Shown: piece after piece, positions 19,619 to 29,711 of the stretch
How the letters are laid out: each line of letters starts with the position of its first letter
Position numbering within the stretch: the first letter of the stretch is position 1
Assembly (NCBI RefSeq): GCF_030252185.1
Contig: NZ_CP126970.1
Coordinates: 1,302,001 to 1,366,000, forward strand
Reading direction: 5' to 3'
From: Corynebacterium suedekumii
GTDB lineage: Bacteria > Actinomycetota > Actinomycetes > Mycobacteriales > Mycobacteriaceae
DNA length: 64,000 bases
The notes under the pieces: generated by a model
Databases searched by the model: none
What the model was told of the DNA's origin: nothing
The model's input: only the letters and a program-made list of their open reading frames with translations
Program-made: the position numbers and the translations under genes

Positions 19619-22600
19619 GTGGACACATACACCCCGCCAGCTTTCAAGAAGGTAATCGTCGCCAACCGAGGCGAGATCGCGGTCCGCGCGTTCCGCGCCG
19701 CATTCGAGACCGGTTCCGCCACCGTCGCCGTGTATCCGCTGGAGGACCGGAACTCCTTCCACCGTTCCTTCGCGTCCGAGGCCGTGCGCATCGGCACCGA
19801 GGGCTCCCCGGTCAAGGCGTACCTCGACATCGACGAGATCATCCGGGCGGCGAAGAAGACCCACGCTGACGCGGTGTACCCCGGCTACGGTTTCCTCTCC
19901 GAGAACGCCCAGCTGGCCCGCGAGTGCGCGGAGAACGGCCTCACCTTCATCGGCCCGCCGCCGGAGGTCCTCGACCTGACCGGCGACAAGTCCGCTGCCG
20001 TGGAGGCGGCGAAGAAGGCGGGCCTGCCGGTGCTGCAGGACTCGGAGCCGTCCACCGACATCGACGAGCTGGTGGCGATGTCGAAGGACTTCACCTTCCC
20101 CATCTTCGTCAAGGCCGTCGCCGGTGGCGGTGGTCGTGGCATGCGCTTCGTGGAGAAGCCGGAGGATGTCGCCCAGCTCGCCGCCGAGGCCTCCCGCGAG
20201 GCGGAAGCCGCGTTCGGTGACGGCCACGTCTACCTCGAGCGTGCGGTGATCAACCCGCAGCACATCGAGGTGCAGATCCTCGCCGACCACACCGGTGACG
20301 TCATCCATCTCTACGAGCGTGACTGCTCGCTGCAGCGCCGCCACCAGAAGGTCGTGGAGATCGCCCCCGCCCAGCACCTCGACCCGGAGCTGCGGGACCG
20401 GATCTGCCAGGACGCGGTGAAGTTCTGTGAGTCCATCGGCTACCAGTGCGCCGGCACGGTGGAGTTCCTCGTGGACGAGAAGGGCAACCACGTCTTCATC
20501 GAGATGAACCCGCGCATCCAGGTCGAGCACACGGTCACCGAGGAGGTCACCTCCATTGACCTGGTCAAGGCGCAGATGAACCTGGCCGCCGGCGCGACGC
20601 TGAAGGAACTGGGCCTGACCCAGGACAAGATCAAGCTCCACGGCGCGGCCCTGCAGTGCCGTATCACCACCGAGGACCCGTCCAACAACTTCCGCCCCGA
20701 CACCGGCACCATCACCGCGTACCGTTCCCCGGGTGGTGCGGGTGTGCGTCTCGACGGCGCGGCCTCCCTCGGCGGCGAGATCTCCCCGAACTTCGACTCC
20801 ATGCTGGTGAAGATGACCTGCCGTGGCGCCACCTTCGACATCGCCGTGGCCCGTGCCCAGCGTGCGCTCAACGAGTTCACCGTCTCCGGTGTGGCCACCA
20901 ACATCGGCTTCCTCCGCGCCCTGCTGCGCGAGGAGGACTTCCAGCACAAGCGCATCTCCACCAACTTCATCAACGACCACATCCACCTGCTGGCCGCCCC
21001 GCCGGCCGATGATGAGCCGGGCCGTATCCTCAACTACCTCGCGGACGTCACCGTCAACCGCCCGCACGGCAAACGCCCCACCGAGGTCCGGCCGGCGAAG
21101 AAGCTGCCCGCGAAGTCGGATGCCCCGATGCCGCGTGGTTCCCGGGACCTGCTGCGGGACCTGGGCCCGGAGAAGTTCGCGAAGCACCTGCGCGAGCAGG
21201 ACGCCCTGGCGGTCACCGACACCACCTTCCGTGACGCCCACCAGTCACTGCTGGCCACCCGCATCCGATCCTCCGCACTGGTCGCCGCCGCCGAGCACGT
21301 CGGCCGGCTGACCCCGCAGCTGCTGTCCGTGGAGGCGTGGGGCGGTGCCACCTACGACGTGGCCATGCGCTTCCTGTTCGAGGATCCGTGGCAGCGCCTG
21401 GACAAGCTCCGCGAGGCGATGCCCAACGTCAACATCCAGATGCTGCTGCGTGGCCGCAACACCGTCGGCTACACCCCGTACCCGGATTCGGTGTGCCGCG
21501 CGTTCGTCACCGAGGCCGCCTCCTCGGGCATCGACATCTTCCGCATCTTCGACGCCCTCAACGATGTCGACCAGATGCGCCCGGCGATCGACGCGGTCCT
21601 GGAGACCGGCAGCACCGTCGCCGAGGTGGCCATGGCCTACTCGGGCAACCTGCTCGACCCGGCCGAGGACCTCTACACCCTCGACTACTACCTGAAGCTG
21701 GCCGAGGAGATCGTGGGCACCGGCGCGCACGTCCTGGCCATCAAGGACATGGCGGGCCTGCTGCGCCCGGCGGCGGCCTCGAAGCTGGTCACCGCGCTGC
21801 GCCGCGAGTTCGACCTGCCGGTCCACGTCCACACCCACGACACCGCGGGCGGCCAGCTGGCCACCTACCTCGCCGCCGCCCAGGCGGGTGCGGACGCCGT
21901 CGACGGTGCCTCCGCCCCGCTGGCCGGCACGACCTCGCAGCCGTCGCTGTCCGCTATCGTCGCGGCCTTCGCCCACACCCACCGCGACACCGGCATCTCG
22001 CTCGACGCCGTCTCCGACCTCGAGCCCTACTGGGAGGCCGTGCGCCAGCTCTACGCCCCCTTCGAGGCGGGCGTGCCCGGCCCGACCGGTCGGGTGTACC
22101 GCCACGAGATCCCCGGCGGCCAGCTGTCCAACCTGCGCACGCAGGCCAAGGCCCTGGGCCTGGAGGACCGTTTCGAGCTCATCGAGGACAACTACGCCGC
22201 CGTCAACGAGATGCTCGGTCGCCCCACGAAGGTGACCCCGTCCTCCAAGGTCGTCGGCGACCTCGCCCTGCACCTGGTCGGTGCGGGCGTGGACCCGCAC
22301 GACTTCGCCAACGACCCGCAGAAGTACGACATCCCGGACTCGGTCATCGGCTTCCTGCGCGGTGAGCTGGGTAACCCGCCCGGCGGGTGGCCGCTGCTGC
22401 GGGAGAAGGCCCTGGCCGGTCGTGGTGAGGCGAAGAACGCCGTGGTGGAGGTCGAGCCGGAGGATGAGAAGAAGCTCACCAGCTCCGACCGCGACGAGCG
22501 TCGCATCACCCTCAACCGGCTGCTGTTCCCGAAGCAGGCCGCCGAGTTCTTCGAGCACCGCCGCCAGTACGGCAACACCGAGGCGCTGGAGGACCGCGTG

Positions 22601-23032
22601 TTCTTCTACGGCCTGGAGGAGGGCGAGGAGAACATCATCCGCTTCGCCTCCGACGCGGGCTCCCCGCCGATGGTCGTGCGCCTCGACGCCGTCGGTGAGC
22701 CCGACGACAAGGGCATGCGCCAGGTGGTGGCCAACGTCAATGGCCAGATCCGCCCGATGAAGGTCCGCGACCGTTCCGTCGAGTCCGTCACCGCCTCCGC
22801 GGAGAAGGCCGACGCCACGAACCCGGGCCACGTCGCGGCGCCGTTCGCCGGCGTGGTGTCCATCAACGTCCAGGTCGGCGACGAGGTCAAGGCCGGTGAT
22901 CCGGTCGCGGTGATCGAGGCGATGAAGATGGAGGCCACCATCACCGCCCCGGTCGACGGCACCATCGAGCGCCTCGCCCTGGCGAAGGCCACGAAGGTGG
23001 AGGGCGGCGACCTCATCGTCGTCATCTCCTAG
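19619..23032 (+). CDS. pyc: Pyruvate carboxylase
   Basis: Anaplerotic enzyme: pyruvate + bicarbonate + ATP to oxaloacetate. 1137 aa single chain with biotin carboxylase (about 1-460; GGGGRGM ATP loop), carboxyltransferase (about 540-830; TTFRDAHQSLLATR) and C-terminal biotin carboxyl carrier domain with AMKME, biotinylated Lys1103. GTG start set by GGAAAGGA 9 bases upstream. Needs BirA, encoded at 38436-39188. Monocistronic by layout. Confidence 0.97.
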   Translation: MDTYTPPAFKKVIVANRGEIAVRAFRAAFETGSATVAVYPLEDRNSFHRSFASEAVRIGTEGSPVKAYLDIDEIIRAAKKTHADAVYPGYGFLSENAQLARECAENGLTFIGPPPEVLDLTGDKSAAVEAAKKAGLPVLQDSEPSTDIDELVAMSKDFTFPIFVKAVAGGGGRGMRFVEKPEDVAQLAAEASREAEAAFGDGHVYLERAVINPQHIEVQILADHTGDVIHLYERDCSLQRRHQKVVEIAPAQHLDPELRDRICQDAVKFCESIGYQCAGTVEFLVDEKGNHVFIEMNPRIQVEHTVTEEVTSIDLVKAQMNLAAGATLKELGLTQDKIKLHGAALQCRITTEDPSNNFRPDTGTITAYRSPGGAGVRLDGAASLGGEISPNFDSMLVKMTCRGATFDIAVARAQRALNEFTVSGVATNIGFLRALLREEDFQHKRISTNFINDHIHLLAAPPADDEPGRILNYLADVTVNRPHGKRPTEVRPAKKLPAKSDAPMPRGSRDLLRDLGPEKFAKHLREQDALAVTDTTFRDAHQSLLATRIRSSALVAAAEHVGRLTPQLLSVEAWGGATYDVAMRFLFEDPWQRLDKLREAMPNVNIQMLLRGRNTVGYTPYPDSVCRAFVTEAASSGIDIFRIFDALNDVDQMRPAIDAVLETGSTVAEVAMAYSGNLLDPAEDLYTLDYYLKLAEEIVGTGAHVLAIKDMAGLLRPAAASKLVTALRREFDLPVHVHTHDTAGGQLATYLAAAQAGADAVDGASAPLAGTTSQPSLSAIVAAFAHTHRDTGISLDAVSDLEPYWEAVRQLYAPFEAGVPGPTGRVYRHEIPGGQLSNLRTQAKALGLEDRFELIEDNYAAVNEMLGRPTKVTPSSKVVGDLALHLVGAGVDPHDFANDPQKYDIPDSVIGFLRGELGNPPGGWPLLREKALAGRGEAKNAVVEVEPEDEKKLTSSDRDERRITLNRLLFPKQAAEFFEHRRQYGNTEALEDRVFFYGLEEGEENIIRFASDAGSPPMVVRLDAVGEPDDKGMRQVVANVNGQIRPMKVRDRSVESVTASAEKADATNPGHVAAPFAGVVSINVQVGDEVKAGDPVAVIEAMKMEATITAPVDGTIERLALAKATKVEGGDLIVVIS

Positions 23033-23077
23033 CAGCCGCTGAGCGCCGTCCCGACACCCGGCGGGGCGGCGCTTCGC

Positions 23078-23083
23078 TATGCT
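23078..23083 (+). promoter_or_regulatory. -10 box of leaderless BASS-gene promoter
   Basis: TATGCT 7 bases before GTG 23091. The in-frame ATG at 23079 lies inside this box. Confidence 0.5.
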
Positions 23084-23090
23084 GCCTGGC

Positions 23091-24008
23091 GTGTCCACCT
23101 TCCTCGAACGTCGCCAGATCCCGCTGTATCTCCTGGCCCTGGCCCTCGGCGCCGGCATCGGACTGGCCGCCCCCGCCGCAGCCCCCGCGTTCGAGGTGAG
23201 TGTCACCCCGGTGCTCATGGCACTGCTCTACGCCACCTTCCTGGGCATCCCGCTGCGCGCCACGCGTATCGACGCCCCCTTCCTCACCGCCGTCCTCACC
23301 CTCAACTTCGTGGTGGTCCCGGTGCTGGCCTACGGCCTGTCCCGGTTCGTCGCCGATGACGGGGTCCTTGTCTTCGGTGTCCTCCTGGTCCTGCTCGCCC
23401 CGTGCATCGACTACGTCATCGTGTTCACCGGGTTGGCCGGGGGAGCCGCCGACCGGTTGCTGGCGGCCGCGCCCGTGCTCATGGTCGTGCAGATGCTGCT
23501 CATCCCCGTCTACCTGGGGGTGTTCCTCGGCCCCGGGGTCGCCGACCTCATCGAGCCGGGGCCGTTTGTCCAGGCCCTGCTGCTGTTCATCGTCGTCCCC
23601 CTCGCGGCGGCCGCCGTCACGCAGTGGCTGGGGGCGAGCCGGCTCATGGCGGTCATGGAGTCGCTCATGGTGCCGCTGATGATGGCCACCCTCCTGGTCG
23701 TGGTGGCCTCCCAGATCGACGCGGTCCGCGCCGACCTCCCGTCCCTCCTGCGGGTGATCCCCCTCTACATCGCCTTCCTCGTGGTGACGGCCCCGGCCGG
23801 CCTGCTGGTCTCCCGGATCCTCCGGCAGGACGTCCCGGGCCGGCGGGCGGTGGTGTTCTCCGGTGCCACGCGCAACTCGCTGGTCGTCCTGCCCCTGGCG
23901 CTGACGGTGCCCGGGGCGGCCGTCGTGGTGGTGGCGCAGACGCTCGTCGAACTCATCGGCATGGTGATCTACGTCCGCCTCATCCCGCGGCTGGTTCAGA
24001 ACCAGTAG
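23091..24008 (+). CDS. BASS/ACR3-like transporter
   Basis: 305 aa, about ten hydrophobic helices, of the bile acid:sodium symporter/arsenic-resistance superfamily. The superfamily's charged/polar re-entrant features appear as APCIDYVIVFTGLAGG (about 105-120) and FSGATRNSLVVLPLAL (about 258-273). It is distinct from the true Acr3 gene at 36971 and no arsenic genes flank it, so the substrate is open. GTG chosen from leaderless spacing. Its 3' end overlaps the convergent GNAT gene by 13 bases. Confidence 0.8.
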   Translation: MSTFLERRQIPLYLLALALGAGIGLAAPAAAPAFEVSVTPVLMALLYATFLGIPLRATRIDAPFLTAVLTLNFVVVPVLAYGLSRFVADDGVLVFGVLLVLLAPCIDYVIVFTGLAGGAADRLLAAAPVLMVVQMLLIPVYLGVFLGPGVADLIEPGPFVQALLLFIVVPLAAAAVTQWLGASRLMAVMESLMVPLMMATLLVVVASQIDAVRADLPSLLRVIPLYIAFLVVTAPAGLLVSRILRQDVPGRRAVVFSGATRNSLVVLPLALTVPGAAVVVVAQTLVELIGMVIYVRLIPRLVQNQ

Positions 24009-24484
24009 ACCATCGCGGTCACCTTGAGCTCCGGGCGTGCCTCGACGACCTCGAAGCCGACCTTCTTGTAGAGGTGACGGGCCCGGTCGTTGCCGTCATC
24101 GACGGCCAGGGAGAGCCCACGGCGACCCTGCCGGCGGGCGAGGGTCAGGGCGGCGTCGATAAGCGAGCGGCCGAGGCCGTGCCCACCGAAAGCAGACTCC
24201 ACGGCGATGGCGAGCTCGGGGACGTCCTCGGCGACGAAACCGTACGGGGGACGGCGGTCGGAGCCGGAGCGCAGCCACACGCCGCCGGCGGGCACGCGCT
24301 GGTCGCTCACCGCGATGACCCCGCCCTGGTCCTCGCTCCACGCGTCGACGAAGACGCCGAGATCATCGACGAAGCCGGCGCTCGGGGGACGGGTGTCATC
24401 GCCCCAGACGTCGGTGAGGTAGAAGAGTCGCTCGAGGTAGGTGCGGTCGGATTCGGTGGCGGGACGGAGGGTGAAGTCGGTCAT
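23996..24484 (-). CDS. GNAT-family N-acetyltransferase
   Basis: 162 aa acetyl-CoA-dependent acyltransferase. N-terminal LRPATESD, acetyl-CoA loop GGHGLGRSLID (about residues 98-108) and C-terminal NDRARHLYKKVGFE are classic GNAT motifs. The frame is open further upstream, through the PadR operators, but ATG 24484 gives the family N-terminus and is preceded by TACACT at 7 bases (24497-24492). Substrate unknown. Divergent from padR. Confidence 0.88.
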   Translation of the reverse strand: MTDFTLRPATESDRTYLERLFYLTDVWGDDTRPPSAGFVDDLGVFVDAWSEDQGGVIAVSDQRVPAGGVWLRSGSDRRPPYGFVAEDVPELAIAVESAFGGHGLGRSLIDAALTLARRQGRRGLSLAVDDGNDRARHLYKKVGFEVVEARPELKVTAMVYWF

Positions 24485-24510
24485 GGGGGACAGTGTACGG
24501 AAGAAGTTTG

Positions 24511-24549
24511 CGATATATCGTTGACAGGAACGGGATAGAGATATATCGT
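24511..24549 (+). promoter_or_regulatory. padR promoter with repeated GATATATC operators
   Basis: GATATATCGTTGAC at 24512-24525 recurs as GATATATCGTTAAC at 24540-24553; each contains the palindrome GATATATC, 28 bases apart. A canonical -35 TTGACA (24521-24526) and -10 TATCGT (24544-24549) with a 17-base spacer sit on the repeats, so a bound repressor would block RNA polymerase. Likely autoregulation by PadR. Confidence 0.6.
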
Positions 24550-24616
24550 TAACGGCGTCAGGGTGGTCCCCGGGGGAACCGGACCACCGCACACCTTCCA
24601 GAGAGGGGCTCACACC

Positions 24617-25190
24617 ATGAGCTACACCATTCACATCCACGACGACCAGCACGACCACCATGGCAACCGTGGGCACTGTGGCCACTGTGGCCGCCGCAGC
24701 CGGGGCCGACGCCGGGACCACCGGCCCGGTCACGGCCACGGTCACGGCCACGGTCGGGGCAGGGGGAGGCCGGGCCGGGCGCGGCGATCTGCGCAACGTC
24801 ATCCTCCTGCTGCTCGCCGACCAGCCCATGCACGGCTACCAGATCATCACCACCATCAGCGAGGCCACCGGCGAGAACTGGGCACCCAGCCCGGGCGCGA
24901 TCTACCCGCGGCTGAGCATGCTCGAGGACGAGGGCCTGATCACCATCGCGGTGTCCGACGGCCGCAAACTCGCCTCGCTCACCGACGTCGGCCGCGAGCT
25001 GGTCACCGAGCACCGCGCCGACTGGTCCGGGATACTCGACACCTACCGGGACGAGGCCGCCGGCCCGCACCACGAACGTCGCGCCGCCATGCGCCGCCTG
25101 CGGGAGACCGTCAAGCGTAGCGACGACGCGCACACCGACCGGGTCGTGGCCATCCTGCGTCGCGCCGAAGAGGAGATTGCCGGGCTCTGA
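24617..25190 (+). pseudogene. PadR-family regulator with His-rich N-terminus, apparent frameshift
   Basis: The winged-helix PadR domain (RGDLRNVILLLLADQPMHGYQ onward) is intact in one frame, but a well-placed start, ATG 24617 with GAGAGGGG upstream, opens another frame encoding a His/Gly-rich tail (HIHDDQHDHH, CGHCG, repeated GHGH) of the kind PadR proteins carry. The two frames join cleanly if one base is dropped from the run of five G at 24762-24766. Alternatively translation starts at ATG 24660 with no ribosome site and an unlikely Ala/Thr/Val N-terminus. Homopolymer error is the simplest reading; then the gene is functional. Confidence 0.7.
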
Positions 25191-25199
25191 CATGACAGA

Positions 25200-25239
25200 A
25201 CGGCTCCCGCCGCCCCGTGACCGGGGAGGTGGGAGCCGT
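25200..25239. terminator. Bidirectional terminator padR / accBC
   Basis: ACGGCTCCC / GGGAGCCGT stem with an inner CCCCG/CGGGG stem, between the convergent padR and accBC stops. Confidence 0.65.
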
Positions 25240-25253
25240 CGTCGTTGCGGGGG

Positions 25254-27026
25254 CTACTTGATCTCGAGCAGCAGCTGACCCTTGGTCACGCCTGCGCCGG
25301 CCTCCACGGCCAGGCCCGTGACCACACCCGACTTGTGTGCCTTGACCGGGTTCTCCATCTTCATGGCCTCGAGGACGACGATGACCTCACCCTCGGTCAC
25401 CTCCGCCCCCTCGGAGACGTTGACCTTGATGACGGTGCCCTGCATCGGCGCGGACACCGCATCACCGGAGGCACCGCCGGCACCACCGGCGGAACGACGC
25501 TTCTTCGCCTTCTTCTTCGGGGCCGCACCGCCACCGAGCGCGAGATCACCCGGCAGGGCGATCTCCACCCGACGACCGTCGACCTCGACGACGACCTTGT
25601 GGGCCGGGGTGGCCTCGTCCTCGTCCGCCTCAGCGGCGTCCACGTAGGGTTTGATCGGGTTGTCCCACTCCTCCTCGATCCACTTGGTGTAGATGTCGAA
25701 GGACTCGCCGTCACCGATGAACGCCGGGTTGGAGACGATGTGGCGGTGGAACGGCAGCACCGTCGGCATGCCCTCGACCACGTACTCGTCGAGCGCGCGC
25801 CGGGCGCGGGCCAGCGCCTGGTCACGGTTCTCACCGGTGACGATGAGCTTGGCCAGCATGGAGTCGAACTGGCCGCCGATGACGGAACCGGCACGCACAC
25901 CCGAGTCGACGCGCACACCCGGGCCGTCCGGCTGCTGGTACACCGCGACGGTGCCCGGGGCCGGCATGAAGTTGGCGCCCGCGTCCTCGCCGTTGATGCG
26001 GAACTCGAAGGAGTGGCCGCGAGGGGCCGGATCCTCGGTGAAACGCAGCTGCTCGCCCTCGGCGATCCGGAACTGCTCGAGGACCAGGTCAACGCCCGTG
26101 GTCTCCTCAGTGACCGGGTGCTCCACCTGCAGGCGGGTGTTGACCTCCAGGAAGGAGATCAGGCCGTCCGCGCCGACGAGGTACTCCACCGTGCCGGCAC
26201 CGTAGTATCCGGCCTCGCGGCAGATGGCCTTCGCGGACTCGTGGATCTGGGTGCGCTGCTCATCGGTGAGGAAGGGGGCCGGAGCCTCCTCCACCAGCTT
26301 CTGGAAACGACGCTGCAGCGAGCAGTCACGGGTACCCATGACCACGACGTTGCCGTGCTGGTCCGCGAGGACCTGCGCCTCGACGTGGCGGGCCTTGTCC
26401 AGGTAACGCTCGACGAAGCACTCGCCGCGACCGAAGGCGGAGACGGCCTCACGGGTGGCGGACTCGAACAACTCCGCCACCTCGCCCATCTCGTAGGCGA
26501 CCTTCATGCCACGGCCACCGCCACCGAAGGCGGCCTTGATGGCGATGGGCAGACCGTGCTCCTCGGCGAAGGCGACGACCTCGTCCGCACCGGCCACCGG
26601 ATCCTTCGTGCCCGGTGCCATCGGGGCGTTCGCCCGCTCCGCGATGTGGCGGGCGGTGACCTTGTCACCCAGATCGGAGATCGCCGACGGTGGCGGGCCG
26701 ATCCAGATGAGACCCGAGTCGATGACGGCTTGCGCGAAGTCGGCGTTCTCGGCGAGGAAGCCGTAGCCGGGGTGGACGGCGTCCGCGCCGGACTTGGCGG
26801 CGGCGTCGATGATCTTCTCGATCACGAGGTAGGACTCAGCGGAACTCTGGCCACCGAGAGCGAAGGCCTCATCGGCCAGGGCGACGAACGGGGCGTCCGC
26901 GTCGGGCTCCGCATAGACGGCGACACTGGCGATGCCCGCATCCTTGGCGGCCCGGATCACTCGTACGGCGATCTCGCCGCGGTTGGCCACGAGGACCTTC
27001 GTGATCTTCTTGGTCTCAACTGCCAC
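25254..27026 (-). CDS. accBC: Acyl-CoA carboxylase alpha subunit
   Basis: Biotin carboxylase plus biotin carrier protein shared by the acyl-CoA carboxylases of corynebacteria; supplies malonyl-CoA and the carboxylated precursors of mycolic acids with AccD and AccE subunits (33237-36716). 590 aa: N-terminal biotin carboxylase (about 1-450, [14 protein letters not shown] loop), a Lys-rich linker, and the carrier domain with AMKMEN, biotin on Lys556. GTG 27026 is preferred over ATG 27044 because AAAGGG lies between them and the resulting [12 protein letters not shown] matches the family. Confidence 0.95.
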   Translation of the reverse strand: MAVETKKITKVLVANRGEIAVRVIRAAKDAGIASVAVYAEPDADAPFVALADEAFALGGQSSAESYLVIEKIIDAAAKSGADAVHPGYGFLAENADFAQAVIDSGLIWIGPPPSAISDLGDKVTARHIAERANAPMAPGTKDPVAGADEVVAFAEEHGLPIAIKAAFGGGGRGMKVAYEMGEVAELFESATREAVSAFGRGECFVERYLDKARHVEAQVLADQHGNVVVMGTRDCSLQRRFQKLVEEAPAPFLTDEQRTQIHESAKAICREAGYYGAGTVEYLVGADGLISFLEVNTRLQVEHPVTEETTGVDLVLEQFRIAEGEQLRFTEDPAPRGHSFEFRINGEDAGANFMPAPGTVAVYQQPDGPGVRVDSGVRAGSVIGGQFDSMLAKLIVTGENRDQALARARRALDEYVVEGMPTVLPFHRHIVSNPAFIGDGESFDIYTKWIEEEWDNPIKPYVDAAEADEDEATPAHKVVVEVDGRRVEIALPGDLALGGGAAPKKKAKKRRSAGGAGGASGDAVSAPMQGTVIKVNVSEGAEVTEGEVIVVLEAMKMENPVKAHKSGVVTGLAVEAGAGVTKGQLLLEIK

Positions 27027-27205
27027 TTCGGTGTTCCCTTTCATGTGCTACGAATGTGTGCCGCGCCGGACCGCCACAACTGAGGCGGCTGCGCAACGCA
27101 TGCAGACTATTCTTGCACACAAAAACGTGAGCATTCCGTCAGGTCTCGGGTTTTGCCTGAATTAATGTGCCAGAGGCGAAGGTTTTCCCAGGTGGGCGGA
27201 AGAAA

Positions 27206-28075
27206 TTACTCCCCGCGCTCGATCGGCATCCGGACCATGTTGCCCCATTCGACCCACGAACCGTCGTAATTGCGGGTCTTATCGAACCCCAGCAGATGCT
27301 TGAGCACGAACCACGTGTGAGCCGACTGATCGCCGAGATGGCAGTAGATCACCGTCTCCTCCGACGCCTTCAGGGCACCGTAGATCTCGTCGAGCTCGGC
27401 GCGGGAACGGAACCGCGAGTTCGCGTGCACCGACTCCGCCCACGGATAGTTCCGGGCCGTGGGGATGTGACCGTTGCGCAGCGCCGGCGCCGTCGCCGGA
27501 TGCGAGGAATCATCGTTGGTGCCGGCGAACTCCTCCGGCGAACGGACATCGATGATCGTGTCCTTCCCGATCGTGCCGAGCACCTCCTGCACCAGGATCC
27601 GGTGCTCCGAGTCATTGCGCTCCACCACCGGGTAATCCGACCGCGGGAAATCCGGGACCATGAAGGAGGTGTCCCTCTCCTCCGCCATCCACGCGTCACG
27701 CCCACCGTCGAGCAGGCGGACATCCTCATGGCCGAACAGCTCGAAGACCCACAGGGTGTAGGAGGCCCACCAGTTGGACTGGTCACCGTAGATGACCACC
27801 GTGTCATCGCGGTTGATGCCCTTGGACCGCATGAGCTCCGCGAAGGCCTCCCCGTCGATGACGTCACGCGTGACATCGTCGGTCAGGTCATGCCGCCAGT
27901 CGATCCGCACCGCGCCGGGCAGATGGCCGATGTCATAGAGCAGGGTGTCCTCGTCGGACTCGACGACGCGAAGTCCGGGAGAACCCAGCCGGGCCGAGAG
28001 CCAGGACGCGGAGACCAGACGCTCCGGTCGGGCGTAGTCCTGGAACTGGGGGAGCGGATCAAACGGAGCAGCCAC
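27206..28075 (-). CDS. Thiosulfate sulfurtransferase (rhodanese)
   Basis: 289 aa with two rhodanese domains; transfers sulfane sulfur. The active-site loop is CHLGDQSAHT in the C-terminal domain (about residues 229-238). GTG 28075 is preferred: AAAGGAG lies 8 bases upstream, while ATG 28093 overlaps that site. Sits directly upstream of accBC on the same strand but separated by 180 bases of promoter-like sequence. Known in corynebacteria as thtR/sseA. Confidence 0.9.
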   Translation of the reverse strand: MAAPFDPLPQFQDYARPERLVSASWLSARLGSPGLRVVESDEDTLLYDIGHLPGAVRIDWRHDLTDDVTRDVIDGEAFAELMRSKGINRDDTVVIYGDQSNWWASYTLWVFELFGHEDVRLLDGGRDAWMAEERDTSFMVPDFPRSDYPVVERNDSEHRILVQEVLGTIGKDTIIDVRSPEEFAGTNDDSSHPATAPALRNGHIPTARNYPWAESVHANSRFRSRAELDEIYGALKASEETVIYCHLGDQSAHTWFVLKHLLGFDKTRNYDGSWVEWGNMVRMPIERGE

Positions 28076-28303
28076 AGCGGGCACTCCTTTCATGTCAGAC
28101 GGGAGGTTGAGCAGGTTACTGAGACTGTTCCAAGAGTAGTTGCTCCCGCGGGGGCGATCACCCGCAGCCCGGCATTGTGGCGTTAGTAACTACCTTTCCG
28201 CTCAGCCGACGTAGGCCACTGCGCTGCACTAAAATCGCAGTTGGACCGTGCTTTTCATGAGCGTGGGACGACGTCGACTATTCCTCATGAAAGGGAACGC
28301 CAG

Positions 28304-29362
28304 ATGAACAAGGCAATCGTCGTCTTCGAGGTTGAGGGCGGATCAGACAAGTACATCGACGGCCACCGCCGCGACACCATGCCCATCGTTAACGCCATCA
28401 AGGACGCCGGCTGGCACTCCGAGGTCGTCTACTACCGCCCCGAATGGGCCGACGACCTGTTCACCTACGTCTCCGAGAACTTCGGCGGCTACATCTCCCG
28501 CGTCAACCCGGGCAACATCCCCGGCGGTGAGAAGGGCTACTTCGACTTGCTCACCCGCCTGTCCGACACCGGCCTCGTCGGCATGTCCACCCCGGCCGAG
28601 ATGATGGCCTACGGCGCCAAGGATGCCCTGGTCAAGCTCAACGACACCGACCTCGTGCCCGACGACACCGCCGCGTACTACGACGTCGAGAGCTTCCACA
28701 GCACCTTCCCCACTTCTTTGTCCTACGGCGAGCGCGTGCTCAAGCAGAACCGCGGCTCCACCGGCTCCGGCATCTGGCGCGTCCAGCTCGAGGACAAGGA
28801 ACTGGCCGCCTCCGTCGATCCGGGCACCGCCCTGCCGCTGGACACCAAGCTCAAGGCCACCGAGGCCGTGGACAACCACACCGAGGTCCGCGAGCTCGGT
28901 GAGTTCATGGACTTCTGTCACCAGTACATCATCGGCGACAACGGCATGCTCGTGGACATGCGCTTCATGCCGCGCATCGTCGAAGGTGAGATCCGCATCC
29001 TCCTCGTCGGCCCGCACCCCGTGTTCGTCGTGCACAAGAAGCCGGCCGAGGGCGGCGACAACTTCTCCGCCACCCTGTTCTCCGGCGCGAAGTACACCTA
29101 CGACAAGCCGGAGGCCTGGCAGGAGCTCGTCGACATGTTCGCCGACGCCCGCCCCGTCATCGCCGAGAAGCTCGGCGGCGACAACATCCCGCTGATCTGG
29201 ACCGCCGACTTCATGCTCGCCGACGGCGAGGACGGCTCCGACACCTACGTCCTCGGTGAGATCAACTGCTCCTGCGTCGGCTTCACCTCCGAACTGGACA
29301 TGGGCATCCAGGAGCAGGTGGCCAAGGAAGCCATCGGGCGCGTGGAGGCTGCCCAGGGTTAG
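28304..29362 (+). CDS. Cj0069-family protein, ATP-grasp-like
   Basis: 352 aa soluble protein of the Cj0069 family. Sequence features fit an ATP-grasp ligase fold: LKQNRGSTGSGIW (about 143-155) in the nucleotide-binding position, MLVDMRFMPRIVEGEIRILL, and a C-terminal acidic GEINCSCVGF in the metal-binding position. Reaction unknown. ATG 28304 follows GAAAGGGA; TAAAAT at 28230-28235 is a likely -10. The longer open frame from 28241 covers the leader and is unlikely to be translated. Confidence 0.8.
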   Translation: MNKAIVVFEVEGGSDKYIDGHRRDTMPIVNAIKDAGWHSEVVYYRPEWADDLFTYVSENFGGYISRVNPGNIPGGEKGYFDLLTRLSDTGLVGMSTPAEMMAYGAKDALVKLNDTDLVPDDTAAYYDVESFHSTFPTSLSYGERVLKQNRGSTGSGIWRVQLEDKELAASVDPGTALPLDTKLKATEAVDNHTEVRELGEFMDFCHQYIIGDNGMLVDMRFMPRIVEGEIRILLVGPHPVFVVHKKPAEGGDNFSATLFSGAKYTYDKPEAWQELVDMFADARPVIAEKLGGDNIPLIWTADFMLADGEDGSDTYVLGEINCSCVGFTSELDMGIQEQVAKEAIGRVEAAQG

Positions 29363-29378
29363 TAGCCCCGCATAGCTG

Positions 29379-29426
29379 AACGACGTTGAGCCGGCATCCC
29401 TCACGGGGTGCCGGCTCAACGTCGTT
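29379..29426 (+). terminator. Long perfect terminator hairpin
   Basis: 18-bp perfect inverted repeat beginning AACGACGTTGAGCC, with a 12-base loop, 16 bases after the Cj0069-family stop. Confidence 0.7.
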
Positions 29427-29441
29427 GGCGGAGGTGACCGG

Positions 29442-29711
29442 TCACCCCACCCGCGGGCCGTACTTCTGTCGGGCCGCCTCCCCGGAGGTGCCGAGAACGG
29501 AACCGATGGTGGTCCAGCTCAGCCCGGCGTTCCGGGCGGATCGGACGGCCTTGTCCACGGTCTTCTCCGCGCTGATCTGCTGCAGGACGGCCTGCTGGAG
29601 GGTGTGTTCCGCGACGAGATCGACGTCGTCACCGGGTCGGGGGGTGTAGTTTTCGAATCGGCGGGCAAGTTCGTCCGCATGCTCGAAGATGTCCTGGATG
29701 CTTCGGGGCAT
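29442..29711 (-). CDS. Antitoxin-like small protein
   Basis: 89 aa: an N-terminal helical part (RSIQDIFEHADELARRFENY) and a C-terminal helix-turn-helix-like end (AGLSWTTIGSVLGTSGEAARQKYG) that could bind DNA. This layout is common for the downstream member of an actinobacterial toxin-antitoxin pair whose upstream partner ends in a HAMPAR motif, as seen just upstream here. ATG 29711 is the natural start; the longer open frame upstream is out of the partner's frame. Confidence 0.6.
   Translation of the reverse strand: MPRSIQDIFEHADELARRFENYTPRPGDDVDLVAEHTLQQAVLQQISAEKTVDKAVRSARNAGLSWTTIGSVLGTSGEAARQKYGPRVG

Noticed and set aside
21245..23218. Long minus-strand open frame opposite pyc
   Set aside because: Antisense shadow of a clearly coding, conserved gene.
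23091..24008. Second arsenite exporter
   Set aside because: Superfamily relative of ACR3 but no arsenic genes or operator near it; called only BASS-type.
24719..24757. GGTCACGGCCAC repeats, possible CRISPR or tandem repeat
   Set aside because: They encode the His-Gly tail of the PadR gene; too short and contiguous for CRISPR.
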